Shown here piece by piece: positions 8,359 through 16,978 of a DNA stretch of 64,000 nucleotides (its first letter is position 1; each line of letters opens with the position of its first letter). The position numbers were made by a program, and so were the translations under genes. This DNA is from Alphaproteobacteria bacterium (GTDB taxonomy: Bacteria; Pseudomonadota; Alphaproteobacteria; CADEGL01): contig JAPLOM010000025.1 of NCBI GenBank assembly GCA_026400755.1, positions 1 to 64,000 of the forward strand, given 5' to 3'. The notes beneath the pieces were generated by a model, which saw nothing but the letters and a program-made list of their open reading frames with translations, had not been told where the DNA came from and ran no database searches.

Positions 8359-10103
8359 GCGCCGCGTCCGCGCCGCCCGAACGCATCCTCCGCGCCGCCC
8401 ATGCGCCCTGGCTCGCGGGCGCCGCGCTGCTGGCCCTCTACGCGGCGTTCATGGGCGACATCTATGGGCTGCGGCTTCTGACCCAGGCGGGCATCTATGC
8501 CCTGCTCGTCATCGGCTATCAGTTCGTCTTCGGCCATGCTGGCGCCTTCTCGCTGGCCCAGGGCGCTTTCTTCGGCCTCGGCGCCTATGTCACCGGCATC
8601 CTGGGTGCGAAGCTGGGCTGGGGCTTCATGACCACTTTCCCGCTTTCGATCCTGCTGCCCGCCGCGTTCGCGCTTTTGGTCGCGGCACCCGTGCTGCGGC
8701 TGGAAACGCATTATTTCGCGCTGGCCACGCTGGGGCTCGCCCAGGTCGCGCTGATCGGCGCGGTGAACTGGGAGTCGCTGACCGGCGGCGCCAATGGATT
8801 GGTGGGCGTGCCGCGCGTGGTGCTGTTCGGCGCGCGGATCGCGCCGGGCTGGCCGCTTCTCCTGTTCGTCTGGGGCCTGGTCGCGCTCGGCGGCGTCCTG
8901 GCCTGGCGCCTGACGCGCGGTATGAAAGGCTTGGCCTACCGGACGGTGCGCGAGCGTCCGCTGGCCGCCGCATCGGTCGGGCTGGACGGCGGTACCCTGC
9001 GTGCGACCGCCTTCGTGCTGAGCGCCGCCTATGGCGGTGCCGCGGGTGCCTTGCACGCGAACAGCCTGGGCGTCGTCTCACCCGAGGCGTTCGACTTTTC
9101 GATCATGGTGGCCTGCCTGACCATGGCCGTGGTGGGCGGGCGCGGGCGCATCGCCGGCGCGATCCTGGGTGCGGTGCTGCTGGTCCATCTGCCGGAATGG
9201 CTGCGCGGGCTGGAGCAGTATTACCTGATCGCCTACGGTGCGGCGCTGCTGCTGGTCGTAATTCTGGCGCCGGACGGGCTGGCGGGCCTGGTCGATCGGA
9301 CGTGGCGACGCGCGCGCGGAACAACCGAAACTCTTCCCTTCCTACCGTCTTCGGCCGTGGTCGCGTTCACCGGCGGAGCCGCGCTTCACGTCGAATGCCT
9401 GACCAAAAGTTTCGGCGGCGTCACAGCACTCGACAGCGTCGAGCTACGCGTAGCGCCGGGCGAGATCGTCGGCCTGATCGGGCCCAACGGCTCCGGCAAA
9501 AGCACGCTCGCCAACCTCATCACCGGGCTCTACCGCCCCGACCAGGGACATATCCGTCTCGACAACGCGCCGTTCGAACCTCTGCGGCCTCACGAGATCG
9601 CGCGGCTGGGTGTCGCGCGCACGTTCCAAACCGCCGAACTGATCGGCGGCGCCAGCCTGATCGACAATGTCGCGGTCGCCTACGCCGCGACGGCGGACGC
9701 CAACCTGCCCCATGCGCGAGGTCGCGCGCTCAACGCGCTGGCGCAGGCGGGTCTGTCCGACCGCGCCTGGGAAGAGGCCGCCGCGCAACCGGCCGGCGTT
9801 CGAAGGCTGGCCGAGGTCGCGCGCGCCGTGGCGCGTAAACCGCGCTTCCTGGTGCTGGACGAACCCAGCGCAGGGCTGACCGACGACGAGCGCGCGACGC
9901 TGGCGCGTCTTCTGCGCGGCCTCGCGGCGGGCGGCGTCGCGGTGCTGGTGATCGACCACAACCTACCGTTCCTGTCCGGGCTGGCCGGGCGGCTCGTGTG
10001 CTTGGAAGCAGGCCGCGTGATCGCGGCGGGCACACCCGACGCCGTCCTGGCTCATCCCGACGTACGCCGCGCCTATCTCGGCGCGGCGGAGGACACGCCG
10101 TGA
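8355..10103 (+). CDS. fused LivM-like permease / LivG-like ATPase
   Basis: N-terminal LivM features (GYQFVFGHAGAFSLAQGAFFGLGAY, VGGRGRIAGAILGA), C-terminal ATPase with GPNGSGKST Walker A, QPAGVRRLAEVARA signature, FLVLDEPSAGL Walker B; ATGA overlap with upstream gene. Confidence 0.92.
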   Translation: MSAASAPPERILRAAHAPWLAGAALLALYAAFMGDIYGLRLLTQAGIYALLVIGYQFVFGHAGAFSLAQGAFFGLGAYVTGILGAKLGWGFMTTFPLSILLPAAFALLVAAPVLRLETHYFALATLGLAQVALIGAVNWESLTGGANGLVGVPRVVLFGARIAPGWPLLLFVWGLVALGGVLAWRLTRGMKGLAYRTVRERPLAAASVGLDGGTLRATAFVLSAAYGGAAGALHANSLGVVSPEAFDFSIMVACLTMAVVGGRGRIAGAILGAVLLVHLPEWLRGLEQYYLIAYGAALLLVVILAPDGLAGLVDRTWRRARGTTETLPFLPSSAVVAFTGGAALHVECLTKSFGGVTALDSVELRVAPGEIVGLIGPNGSGKSTLANLITGLYRPDQGHIRLDNAPFEPLRPHEIARLGVARTFQTAELIGGASLIDNVAVAYAATADANLPHARGRALNALAQAGLSDRAWEEAAAQPAGVRRLAEVARAVARKPRFLVLDEPSAGLTDDERATLARLLRGLAAGGVAVLVIDHNLPFLSGLAGRLVCLEAGRVIAAGTPDAVLAHPDVRRAYLGAAEDTP

Positions 10104-10807
10104 GCGCACTGTTGGAACTGCGCGGCGTCACCGTCGCCTATGGCGGCGCGCCGGTCGTCGAGGACGCGTCGCTGACCCTCGCATTCCGCGAGGTGGCGGC
10201 GCTGCTGGGCGCCAACGGCGCGGGCAAGTCCACCCTGCTCAAGGCCGTCATGGGCCTGGTGCCGCTCGCGCGCGGCGAGATCTTTTTGCACGGCGAGACT
10301 TTGACCGGCGTGCCGCCGGAAGAGCGCGCCCGACGCGGCATCGCCTATGTGCCGGAGGGACGACGAGTCTTCGGTGGCATGACGGTGCGCGAGAATCTGG
10401 AAGTGGCCGCCTGGTGCGACGCCGCTTCGCGCAGGCGGCGCCTGGACGAAGCCTTCTTCCTATTCCCGCAGCTGGCCGAGAAATCGTCCGCGCGCGCCTG
10501 GACCCTGTCGGGCGGCCAACAGCAGATGCTAGCCATCGGCCGCGCATTGATGCAGGCGCCTTCCCTGCTGCTGCTCGACGAGCCGTTCCTCGGCTTGGCG
10601 CCAGTGCTGGTGCGCGAGGTGGTCAACCGCATCCGCGCCGCCGCGGTCGGCGGCCCCGGCATCCTGATCGCCGAGCAAGCGTTCGACGCGGTCGCCGCGT
10701 TGGCGCCGCGCGGCTATGCGATGCGGCTGGGGCGCGTGACGGCGGAGGGAACGCTCAGCGAATTGCGCGATTCAGGGATGCTGGCCGAAAGCCTGCTGCC
10801 GCGCTGA
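10100..10807 (+). CDS. Liv-type ABC transporter ATP-binding protein (LivF-like)
   Basis: GANGAGKST, LSGGQQQMLAIGRALM, LLLLDEPFLGLAP; GTG start overlapping previous stop. Confidence 0.92.
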   Translation: MSALLELRGVTVAYGGAPVVEDASLTLAFREVAALLGANGAGKSTLLKAVMGLVPLARGEIFLHGETLTGVPPEERARRGIAYVPEGRRVFGGMTVRENLEVAAWCDAASRRRRLDEAFFLFPQLAEKSSARAWTLSGGQQQMLAIGRALMQAPSLLLLDEPFLGLAPVLVREVVNRIRAAAVGGPGILIAEQAFDAVAALAPRGYAMRLGRVTAEGTLSELRDSGMLAESLLPR

Positions 10808-10811
10808 GCGC

Positions 10812-11156
10812 TTATTTGCACTGCTCGCGCGCGACGAAGGAACCGCCCGTGCCGGTCTCGGGCCATATCGTGACCGTGGCGCCCTTGAATTTGACGATCT
10901 TGTCATAGCCGCACGCCAACTCGCGCGCCAGCTTGCGCACGTTATCCGGCGACTTGTATCCCTCGGCCTTCAGCGCGACCCACACCACGCCCGGCTCCTG
11001 CACCGACATCTCGGCGACCAACGGTTTCTCGGCCGCCCAATCGAGGAACGCGTCTTCCTTGTCCACGTTCTGGGGCTTGGCGGGCGCGGCAAAGACTGGC
11101 CCCGTGAAGAGCATGAGGGCGGCGCACGCCGCGATCGCGCGCATTGGGATCATCAT
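10812..11156 (-). CDS. small secreted protein of unknown function
   Basis: signal peptide RAIAACAALMLFTGPVFA; intact ORF convergent with livF-like gene. Confidence 0.65.
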   Translation of the reverse strand: MMIPMRAIAACAALMLFTGPVFAAPAKPQNVDKEDAFLDWAAEKPLVAEMSVQEPGVVWVALKAEGYKSPDNVRKLARELACGYDKIVKFKGATVTIWPETGTGGSFVAREQCK

Positions 11157-11246
11157 CGCGCCATTCTAGCCGACGGGGCCCGAGAATCCGATTGCCAGCG
11201 GGTGGAGAGGAGTTCTAAACAGCCCGGACCCCAAGGAGGACCGCAG

Positions 11247-11939
11247 ATGGCCGCAGGCACGGACAAGGAAGAAGCGGCGCGCATCACCGCGCGCGCTCTG
11301 TTGGACATCAAGGCGGTCAATTTCCGCCCCGACGAGCCCTACATCTTCACGTCCGGCCGCGTCAGCCCGGTCTATATCGACTGCCGCAAGATCATCGCCT
11401 TCCCCAAGCAGCGCACTGAGATCGTGACGCTGATGGCCGACCTGGTCCGGCGCGACATCGGCGTGGACGGCATCGACGCAGTCGCGGGCGGCGAGACGGC
11501 GGGCATCCCCTACGGCGCGTGGATGGCCGACCGCTTGAACCTGCCCATGCTGTATGTCCGCAAACAGCCGAAGGGCTTCGGCCGCATGGCCCAGATCGAG
11601 GGCGACATGCCGCCGGGCTGGACCGTGCCGCTGGTGGAAGACCTGGCCACCGACGGCGGCAGCAAGCACGTCTTCATCAAGGCGCTGCGCGAAGCGGGTG
11701 CGGTGGTGAAGGACGTGATCGTGGTGTTCCACTACGGCATCTTCCCGAAGAGCGTGGAGAGCCTGAAGGAGATCGGCGTGCGCCTGCACGGCTTGGCCAC
11801 CTGGCCCACCTGGCACGACGTGCTGGCGGAAGCGCGGCGCGGCAACGACTTCCCCGCCGCGAATTTGGATCAGATCGAAACGTTCCTGGCCGACCCCGAC
11901 GGCTGGGCCGCCGCGAACGCACATAAGGCGAAGCAGTAG
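11247..11939 (+). CDS. pyrE: orotate phosphoribosyltransferase
   Basis: FTSGRVSPVYIDCRK, GGETAGIPYGAWMAD, PLVEDLATDGGSK PRPP motif; ATG 11247 after AAGGAGG. Confidence 0.9.
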   Translation: MAAGTDKEEAARITARALLDIKAVNFRPDEPYIFTSGRVSPVYIDCRKIIAFPKQRTEIVTLMADLVRRDIGVDGIDAVAGGETAGIPYGAWMADRLNLPMLYVRKQPKGFGRMAQIEGDMPPGWTVPLVEDLATDGGSKHVFIKALREAGAVVKDVIVVFHYGIFPKSVESLKEIGVRLHGLATWPTWHDVLAEARRGNDFPAANLDQIETFLADPDGWAAANAHKAKQ

Positions 11940-12007
11940 TTCACGTTCTATTCCCCTATCCGAACCGGGGCCCCTTGACCGGGCCGCCCTGAACGGAAAT
12001 TCTTCCT

Positions 12008-12215
12008 TGTGTGTTGGTTCTCCGGTTTAGGCCGGAGAGGAAAGAGGGAACACGGTAAGCCGCATCTGCGGCCTAATCCGTGGCTGCCCCCGCAACTGTC
12101 AGCGGCGAGCCTTGGTCCGCATGGCCACTGGGAAACCGGGAAGGCCGGACCGCCACAGGCATTGACCCGCGAGCCAGGAGACCTGCCAGCACAGTCACCC
12201 AACCGATGGGTGGGG
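12008..12215 (+). ncRNA. cobalamin riboswitch
   Basis: GTTGGTTCTCCGG...AAAGAGGGAACACGGT...CCCCCGCAACTGTCAGCGGCGAG...GCCACTGGGAAACCGGGAAGGC...GCGAGCCAGGAGACCTGCC: adenosylcobalamin riboswitch core with B12 box. Confidence 0.95.
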
Positions 12216-12438
12216 CGTCCATACGGAGCGGTTCTTTCGCAGCGATGACGTTCGTTTCCGATGCGGGGGCCGTAGGGGGTGTTTCCTTCCACGTCGTTCC
12301 TGGACCTTGATCGACGATCGGCCCTTCTTGCGGCCGTAATGTCGATTGCACACGCGGCCGTGCGTCGCCTTGCGTGCTTCGCCTCAGGTCAACCCCACCG
12401 CGCGCGCCCTTTGGGCGCCGCAGACGAAGGAGCGCACG

Positions 12439-14526
12439 ATGACTTGGAACATTCGCCGAACGCGAACGGGACTGAACGTGGCGTTGGCCGCCTGCACGAC
12501 GGCCGTCTGGACGACCGCCGCACTGGCGCAACAGACCACGCAAACCACGCCGACGCCGCAACAGGAACTGCAGGAGGTCAACGTCACGGCCTCGCGTTTG
12601 GGCACCGGCATCGCCGGCACGTCCACCACCATCATCTCAGCGGAAGAGATCACGCGTTCGCCGGATATGACCTTACAGGATCTTCTGTCCCGGCAAGCGG
12701 GCATCCAAGTTCAGAATCTGTTCGGCGGCGTGGACGGCGCACGCGACACAATCGACATGCGTGGCTTCGGCGCCTCAGCCGTTTCCAACACATTGGTCCT
12801 GATCAACGGTCGCCGTCTGAACGATGTCGACATGGCCGGCGTCGACTTTACGGCCATCCCGAAAGACGCCATCGAGCGCATCGAAATCGTACGCGGCAAC
12901 GCGGGCGTGGTCCTGTACGGTAACGGCGCCATGGGCGGCGTGATCAACATCATCACCAAGACCGGCGTCGCCGTGCCCAACTCCTATCGCGCCGACATGT
13001 CCTACGGTTCGTTCGATTACACCCAGGCCAACATCGGGGCGAATCAGTCGGTCGGAAACCTGGCCCTCGCGCTTTATGGAACATCCATCAATTCAAACGG
13101 CTACCGCGAGAACAACCAGTTCCAAGAGCGCAACATCCAAGGCGACGCGCGTTACCAGCTGGAAGGGGGCGAGTTGTACCTGACCGTCTCGGCGGACACC
13201 CAGCGCCTCGGCCTGCCCGGCGGACGCCTGGTCACGCTGACAACCAGTCAGGTCATCACCGATCCGACCGGCACGTCCACGCCGGACGACTATGCGAACA
13301 AGCAAGGCCTCAACATCACCCTCGGCGGCACGCATAAACTTTCGGAAGGCGTGCAGATGATCATCGACGCCGGCGTGCGCAACAAGGATCAGCAATCGGG
13401 AATCTTCAGCACCTTCGGCCCCGCGTTCGACAGCTATAACAACACCACGCTGACCACCTCGTCCTTCACGCCGCGCCTGGATGCCCAGCACCAGCTCGGC
13501 GATCTGCCGGGCAAGCTTCTGACCGGCATCGACGTCTACGGCTCGCTCTACGATTCTGACCGCATGCTTCATCAGGGCGATGCGCCGATCCATCACTACG
13601 ACCTGACCCAGATCACCGTCGGCCCATATTTCCAGGAAACCATCACGGCGTGGGGCAATACCGACATCGCCCTCGGCGCGCGCACGGAAACGGCCATGGT
13701 CTCGGCAACGGACACCTATGACGCCAGCGCGCCCGGCGGCGCCTTCGGCGTCCAAGGTGTGCCCTACAACAACACTCAGACGGATTGGGGCGGCCATCTG
13801 GGCATCAGCCACAATCTGACCGACGTGTGGACCTTGTTCGGCCGCGTCGGGCGCAGCTTCCGCCTGCCCAACGTGGACGAGCGGGTCGGCTCGGTGCCGT
13901 TCGGCGTGCCGCCCAACTTCGCCCTGCAGACCCAGACCTCGCGCGACTTCGAGGGCGGGTTCCGTGTGAACTGGGAAGGCATCAATTGGCAGACCAGCGG
14001 CTATGTGATGAATCTCAACAACGAGATTTTCTTCAGCCCGGCCACCTTCACCAACACCAATCTGGATCCCACGCGGCGCATCGGCTTCGAGAACGGCGCG
14101 ACGTACCGGATTTCCGACCCCGTGCTGCTGAAGGGCTCGCTGACCTACATCAACGCCACGTTCCGCAGCGGCCAGTTCGAGGGCAACCAAATCCCTCTTG
14201 TCTCGCCCTGGACGGGGAATGTCGGCATCTCGTGGAACGTCTTCCAGAAGTACATCATGCTGGACGCCGACCTCCGCTATATCGGCTCGCGTCGGTTCGA
14301 CAACGACGCAGCCAATTTCCAGCCGATGATGCCCGCGGTCACGCTGGTCGACCTCAAGGTCAGCGGCCAGATCGAGCGGTTCAGTTGGGCACTGACCGTT
14401 CAGAACTTGCTGAATAAAGAGAACTACTTCGACTATGGTATTGCCAGTACCGCGACCTACGGCACATACAACGCCTACACGATGCCGGGCCGTAACTTCA
14501 CCGGCAAAATCGGAATCAAGTTCTAG
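12439..14526 (+). CDS. btuB: TonB-dependent cobalamin/corrinoid receptor
   Basis: TonB-box/plug region VNVTASRLGTG, RGNAGVVLYGNGAMGGVINIITK, C-terminal barrel ending ...GKIGIKF; downstream of B12 riboswitch. Confidence 0.9.
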   Translation: MTWNIRRTRTGLNVALAACTTAVWTTAALAQQTTQTTPTPQQELQEVNVTASRLGTGIAGTSTTIISAEEITRSPDMTLQDLLSRQAGIQVQNLFGGVDGARDTIDMRGFGASAVSNTLVLINGRRLNDVDMAGVDFTAIPKDAIERIEIVRGNAGVVLYGNGAMGGVINIITKTGVAVPNSYRADMSYGSFDYTQANIGANQSVGNLALALYGTSINSNGYRENNQFQERNIQGDARYQLEGGELYLTVSADTQRLGLPGGRLVTLTTSQVITDPTGTSTPDDYANKQGLNITLGGTHKLSEGVQMIIDAGVRNKDQQSGIFSTFGPAFDSYNNTTLTTSSFTPRLDAQHQLGDLPGKLLTGIDVYGSLYDSDRMLHQGDAPIHHYDLTQITVGPYFQETITAWGNTDIALGARTETAMVSATDTYDASAPGGAFGVQGVPYNNTQTDWGGHLGISHNLTDVWTLFGRVGRSFRLPNVDERVGSVPFGVPPNFALQTQTSRDFEGGFRVNWEGINWQTSGYVMNLNNEIFFSPATFTNTNLDPTRRIGFENGATYRISDPVLLKGSLTYINATFRSGQFEGNQIPLVSPWTGNVGISWNVFQKYIMLDADLRYIGSRRFDNDAANFQPMMPAVTLVDLKVSGQIERFSWALTVQNLLNKENYFDYGIASTATYGTYNAYTMPGRNFTGKIGIKF

Positions 14527-14559
14527 GAACCGGCGAACGATCAGGACAAGGAGACTGTC

Positions 14560-15135
14560 ATGACCCCTCTCAAGCTCTTCGGCGTTGGCGAACGCAGCGA
14601 GACGGCGCAGAGACGCGCCGTGAAAGCCGCGTGGATCGGCCTGCTGATCGTCCCGAGCGTGATGGCCACCGGTGCCTTGGCCTGCGTCGCACCCTTCGCG
14701 GCCGTGGCCGCGCTGGCCGGCTTGACCCTGCCGCGCCGCGAGGCCTTGCTGACCGTGCTGGCCCTGTGGATCGGCAACCAGGCCGTGGGCTTCCTGTCGC
14801 TCGACTATCCAACGGACGCCAACACGATCGGCTGGGGCATCGCCATGGGCGCCGCCGCGCTACTGGCCGTGTTCGCGGCCGAGCGGTTCCGTGCCCGCCG
14901 CGACGCTGCCGGACTGGCCATCGGCTTCGCGGCGGCCTTCGTGGTCAACCAGGTTGCCCAGTGGGCGGCTTCGGCGTTCTTGGGCGCGGGCGCCGGCTTC
15001 ACGCCGGAGGTCATCGCCTATGTCGCCGTCATCAACGCGGTGTGGTTTGTCGCCCTGGCGGCGGGCCACTTGGTGCTGGTCGCCCTGGCGGAGCGCCGCG
15101 CGCGCGTCGCATTGGCGTCCCGCAAAGCGGCCTGA
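14560..15135 (+). CDS. about 6-TM membrane protein of unknown function in B12 operon; candidate corrinoid transporter (BtuM-like role proposed)
   Basis: highly hydrophobic 191 aa, single Cys (C42), motifs NQAVGFLSLDYP and TIGWGIAMGAAA; genetic context only. Confidence 0.6.
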   Translation: MTPLKLFGVGERSETAQRRAVKAAWIGLLIVPSVMATGALACVAPFAAVAALAGLTLPRREALLTVLALWIGNQAVGFLSLDYPTDANTIGWGIAMGAAALLAVFAAERFRARRDAAGLAIGFAAAFVVNQVAQWAASAFLGAGAGFTPEVIAYVAVINAVWFVALAAGHLVLVALAERRARVALASRKAA

Positions 15136-15147
15136 GGATTTGGCGAA

Positions 15148-15177
15148 CCGCCGCGCGGATTCCGGTCCGCGCGGCGG
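15148..15177 (+). repeat. intercistronic inverted repeat/hairpin
   Basis: perfect 12-bp stem CCGCCGCGCGGA / TCCGCGCGGCGG with 6-nt loop TTCCGG. Confidence 0.85.
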
Positions 15178-15190
15178 CGCGTCATCCGTC

Positions 15191-15844
15191 ATGCGGCCGG
15201 AGCTTCGCCCGCCTTGGCTTCTTCTCGACTTCGGTAAGGACCTTCGTCTTATCGGCTGGCCCGTCGTCGGCGCGGCGTTGGGCCCCGCGCGCCGCGTGGC
15301 GTGGCTGCAGGTGCGAAACGCCGACCTGCCGCCCGACCGCGATCCCACCGTCTATTTCACCGAGCGCGCCCAAGCCGCGGGCGTTTCGTTTGATGCGGGC
15401 CTGATGACGGCGGCAGACCTGCGCGGCTTCGCCGTCGCCCAACGCGCTGGCGGCGTTTCGGTCGTGGCGACGGGCGGACTCGGCAACGCGGAAAGCGTTT
15501 TATCCGCGGCGAGCGAACCGCGGAACGCGGCCAAGGTCGGAACCATTAACGTGGTCGCCGTAATCGACCGCTCCCTCACCCTCGCAGCCCAGATCGAAGC
15601 CTTGTCGATCGTCGCGGAAGCACGCACAGCCGCCGTCATGAGCTTCGGCCTGACCATGATGGGCGACGAACGTCCAGTCACCGGAACCGGAACGGACTGC
15701 ATCCTGGTCGCGGCGCCGGGCGACAAGGCGGGCCTCGCCCATTGCGGCCTGCATACGTCCATCGGCCGCGCGCTGGCGGAAGCAGCCTACGAATCCGTCA
15801 GAAACACATGTGCATCATGCTTGCGCGCGCCTTCGCTCCGCTGA
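15191..15844 (+). CDS. cbiZ: adenosylcobinamide amidohydrolase
   Basis: VATGGLGNAES, GTINVVAVIDRSLTLAAQIEAL, GTGTDCILVAAP, TSIGRALAEAAYESV: CbiZ family pattern. Confidence 0.88.
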   Translation: MRPELRPPWLLLDFGKDLRLIGWPVVGAALGPARRVAWLQVRNADLPPDRDPTVYFTERAQAAGVSFDAGLMTAADLRGFAVAQRAGGVSVVATGGLGNAESVLSAASEPRNAAKVGTINVVAVIDRSLTLAAQIEALSIVAEARTAAVMSFGLTMMGDERPVTGTGTDCILVAAPGDKAGLAHCGLHTSIGRALAEAAYESVRNTCASCLRAPSLR

Positions 15845-16632
15845 TCCGCGCCGACGGGCGCGAGCGGCGGGTGGCGCTGGCTGCGTCGCTGGCGTTTCAT
15901 GTCATTGTCATTGGCGCTCTGATCTGGCTGTTGGTGCCCTCGGCGGATGAGCGCGTGGCCACGGTCACGATCGACGTCACCATTGTCGGGCCGGACGGGA
16001 ACGAGGCGCCTACCCAAACCGGCAACGCACACACCCCGTCCGCCGCACAAGGCGCGCCCAGCCAGCACAAGCCGCCCACAGCCGCCGCGCGGGAAAACCG
16101 GCCGCAAAGCGCGCCGGCCTCGTTGGATTTCCCGCCGCCCCCATCGCCGCCATCGAGCGACGCCGTCATTCCGCCCGCGACACCCGCACCGCCCGAGTCT
16201 TCGTCCGCCCCGGCAACGACCGCCAACGCGCCTCGCGCGGACGGTTTGGCACAGCCAGGCAGCGCGGGACAAACCGGCGCTGCGGGCGCCGCGTCCGCGG
16301 GCAACGGCGATGCCGCATCTGCTGGACAGCCGGGTTCGGGCGAGGGCGACCGCCCGCCGCGCTATAAGTTGGGTTCGGGCTCTACGCCCTACCCGCCCTA
16401 TCCTGTGGTCGCGCGGCGCAATGGCTATCAAGGGCGCGTGGTCGTGCGGCTAGCCGTGGCCGCCGACGGACGCGCGACGGGCGCCGAGGTGCTGGAGAGC
16501 AGCGGTTATGACGTCCTGGACCAATCCGCCGTAGAGACGCTGAGGGCGTGGAAACTGGAGCCCGCGCTAACGGCAGGTAAAGCGGTACCGGGAAGCGTCA
16601 ACGTACCGGTGCGGTTCCGCCTCAGCGGCTGA
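15808..16632 (+). CDS. TonB-family energy transducer
   Basis: N-terminal TM, Pro/Ala-rich linker, C-terminal PPYPVVARRNGYQGRVVVRLAVAADGRATGAEVLESSGYDVLDQSAVETLRAWKLEPA. Confidence 0.9.
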   Translation: MCIMLARAFAPLIRADGRERRVALAASLAFHVIVIGALIWLLVPSADERVATVTIDVTIVGPDGNEAPTQTGNAHTPSAAQGAPSQHKPPTAAARENRPQSAPASLDFPPPPSPPSSDAVIPPATPAPPESSSAPATTANAPRADGLAQPGSAGQTGAAGAASAGNGDAASAGQPGSGEGDRPPRYKLGSGSTPYPPYPVVARRNGYQGRVVVRLAVAADGRATGAEVLESSGYDVLDQSAVETLRAWKLEPALTAGKAVPGSVNVPVRFRLSG

Positions 16633-16633
16633 G

Positions 16634-16915
16634 CTAACCGATCTCGACGTCTTCCCAGAAGCCGATCCAATGATCGACCGGCTTCATCGACGCCAACGGC
16701 GCCTCGTACGACCACGCCGCCCGCGCGCTCACCGCCTTGCCCTCGGCCAAGTCGTAGAATTGCACCCCATGCGGGCATTCCAAGTCGTCGGCTGTTTTCG
16801 GCGTGGCGCGCAGCAACTCCATCCGCACGGCGTCGCGCGGGAAATACCGGTAGCCCTCCACTTCGAGCGTATGGTCGCTTTCCGCGACGATCTGTCCCTG
16901 CCAACGCGCCTTCAT
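16634..16915 (-). CDS. DUF427 family protein
   Basis: YRYFPRDAVRMELL...TADDLECPHGVQFYDL pattern typical of DUF427. Confidence 0.8.
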   Translation of the reverse strand: MKARWQGQIVAESDHTLEVEGYRYFPRDAVRMELLRATPKTADDLECPHGVQFYDLAEGKAVSARAAWSYEAPLASMKPVDHWIGFWEDVEIG

Positions 16916-16936
16916 GCGCCCGCTCCCCGTTTGGCG

Positions 16937-16968
16937 GCCGGCCTCGCAACTCGCATCGCGAGGCCGGC
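16937..16968 (-). terminator. terminator-like hairpin after DUF1428 gene (no clear U-tract)
   Basis: perfect 11-bp inverted repeat GCCGGCCTCGC / GCGAGGCCGGC, 10-nt loop, 11 bp past the 16979 stop. Confidence 0.45.
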
Positions 16969-16978
16969 ACCGTGGCCG

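Noticed and set aside
11247-11939. pyrE as a functional member of the TPP-regulated operon (pyrimidine/HMP link)
   Set aside because: Separated from the liv-like genes by a gene on the opposite strand and by its own leader and SD; standard PyrE motifs. No evidence for a shared transcript.
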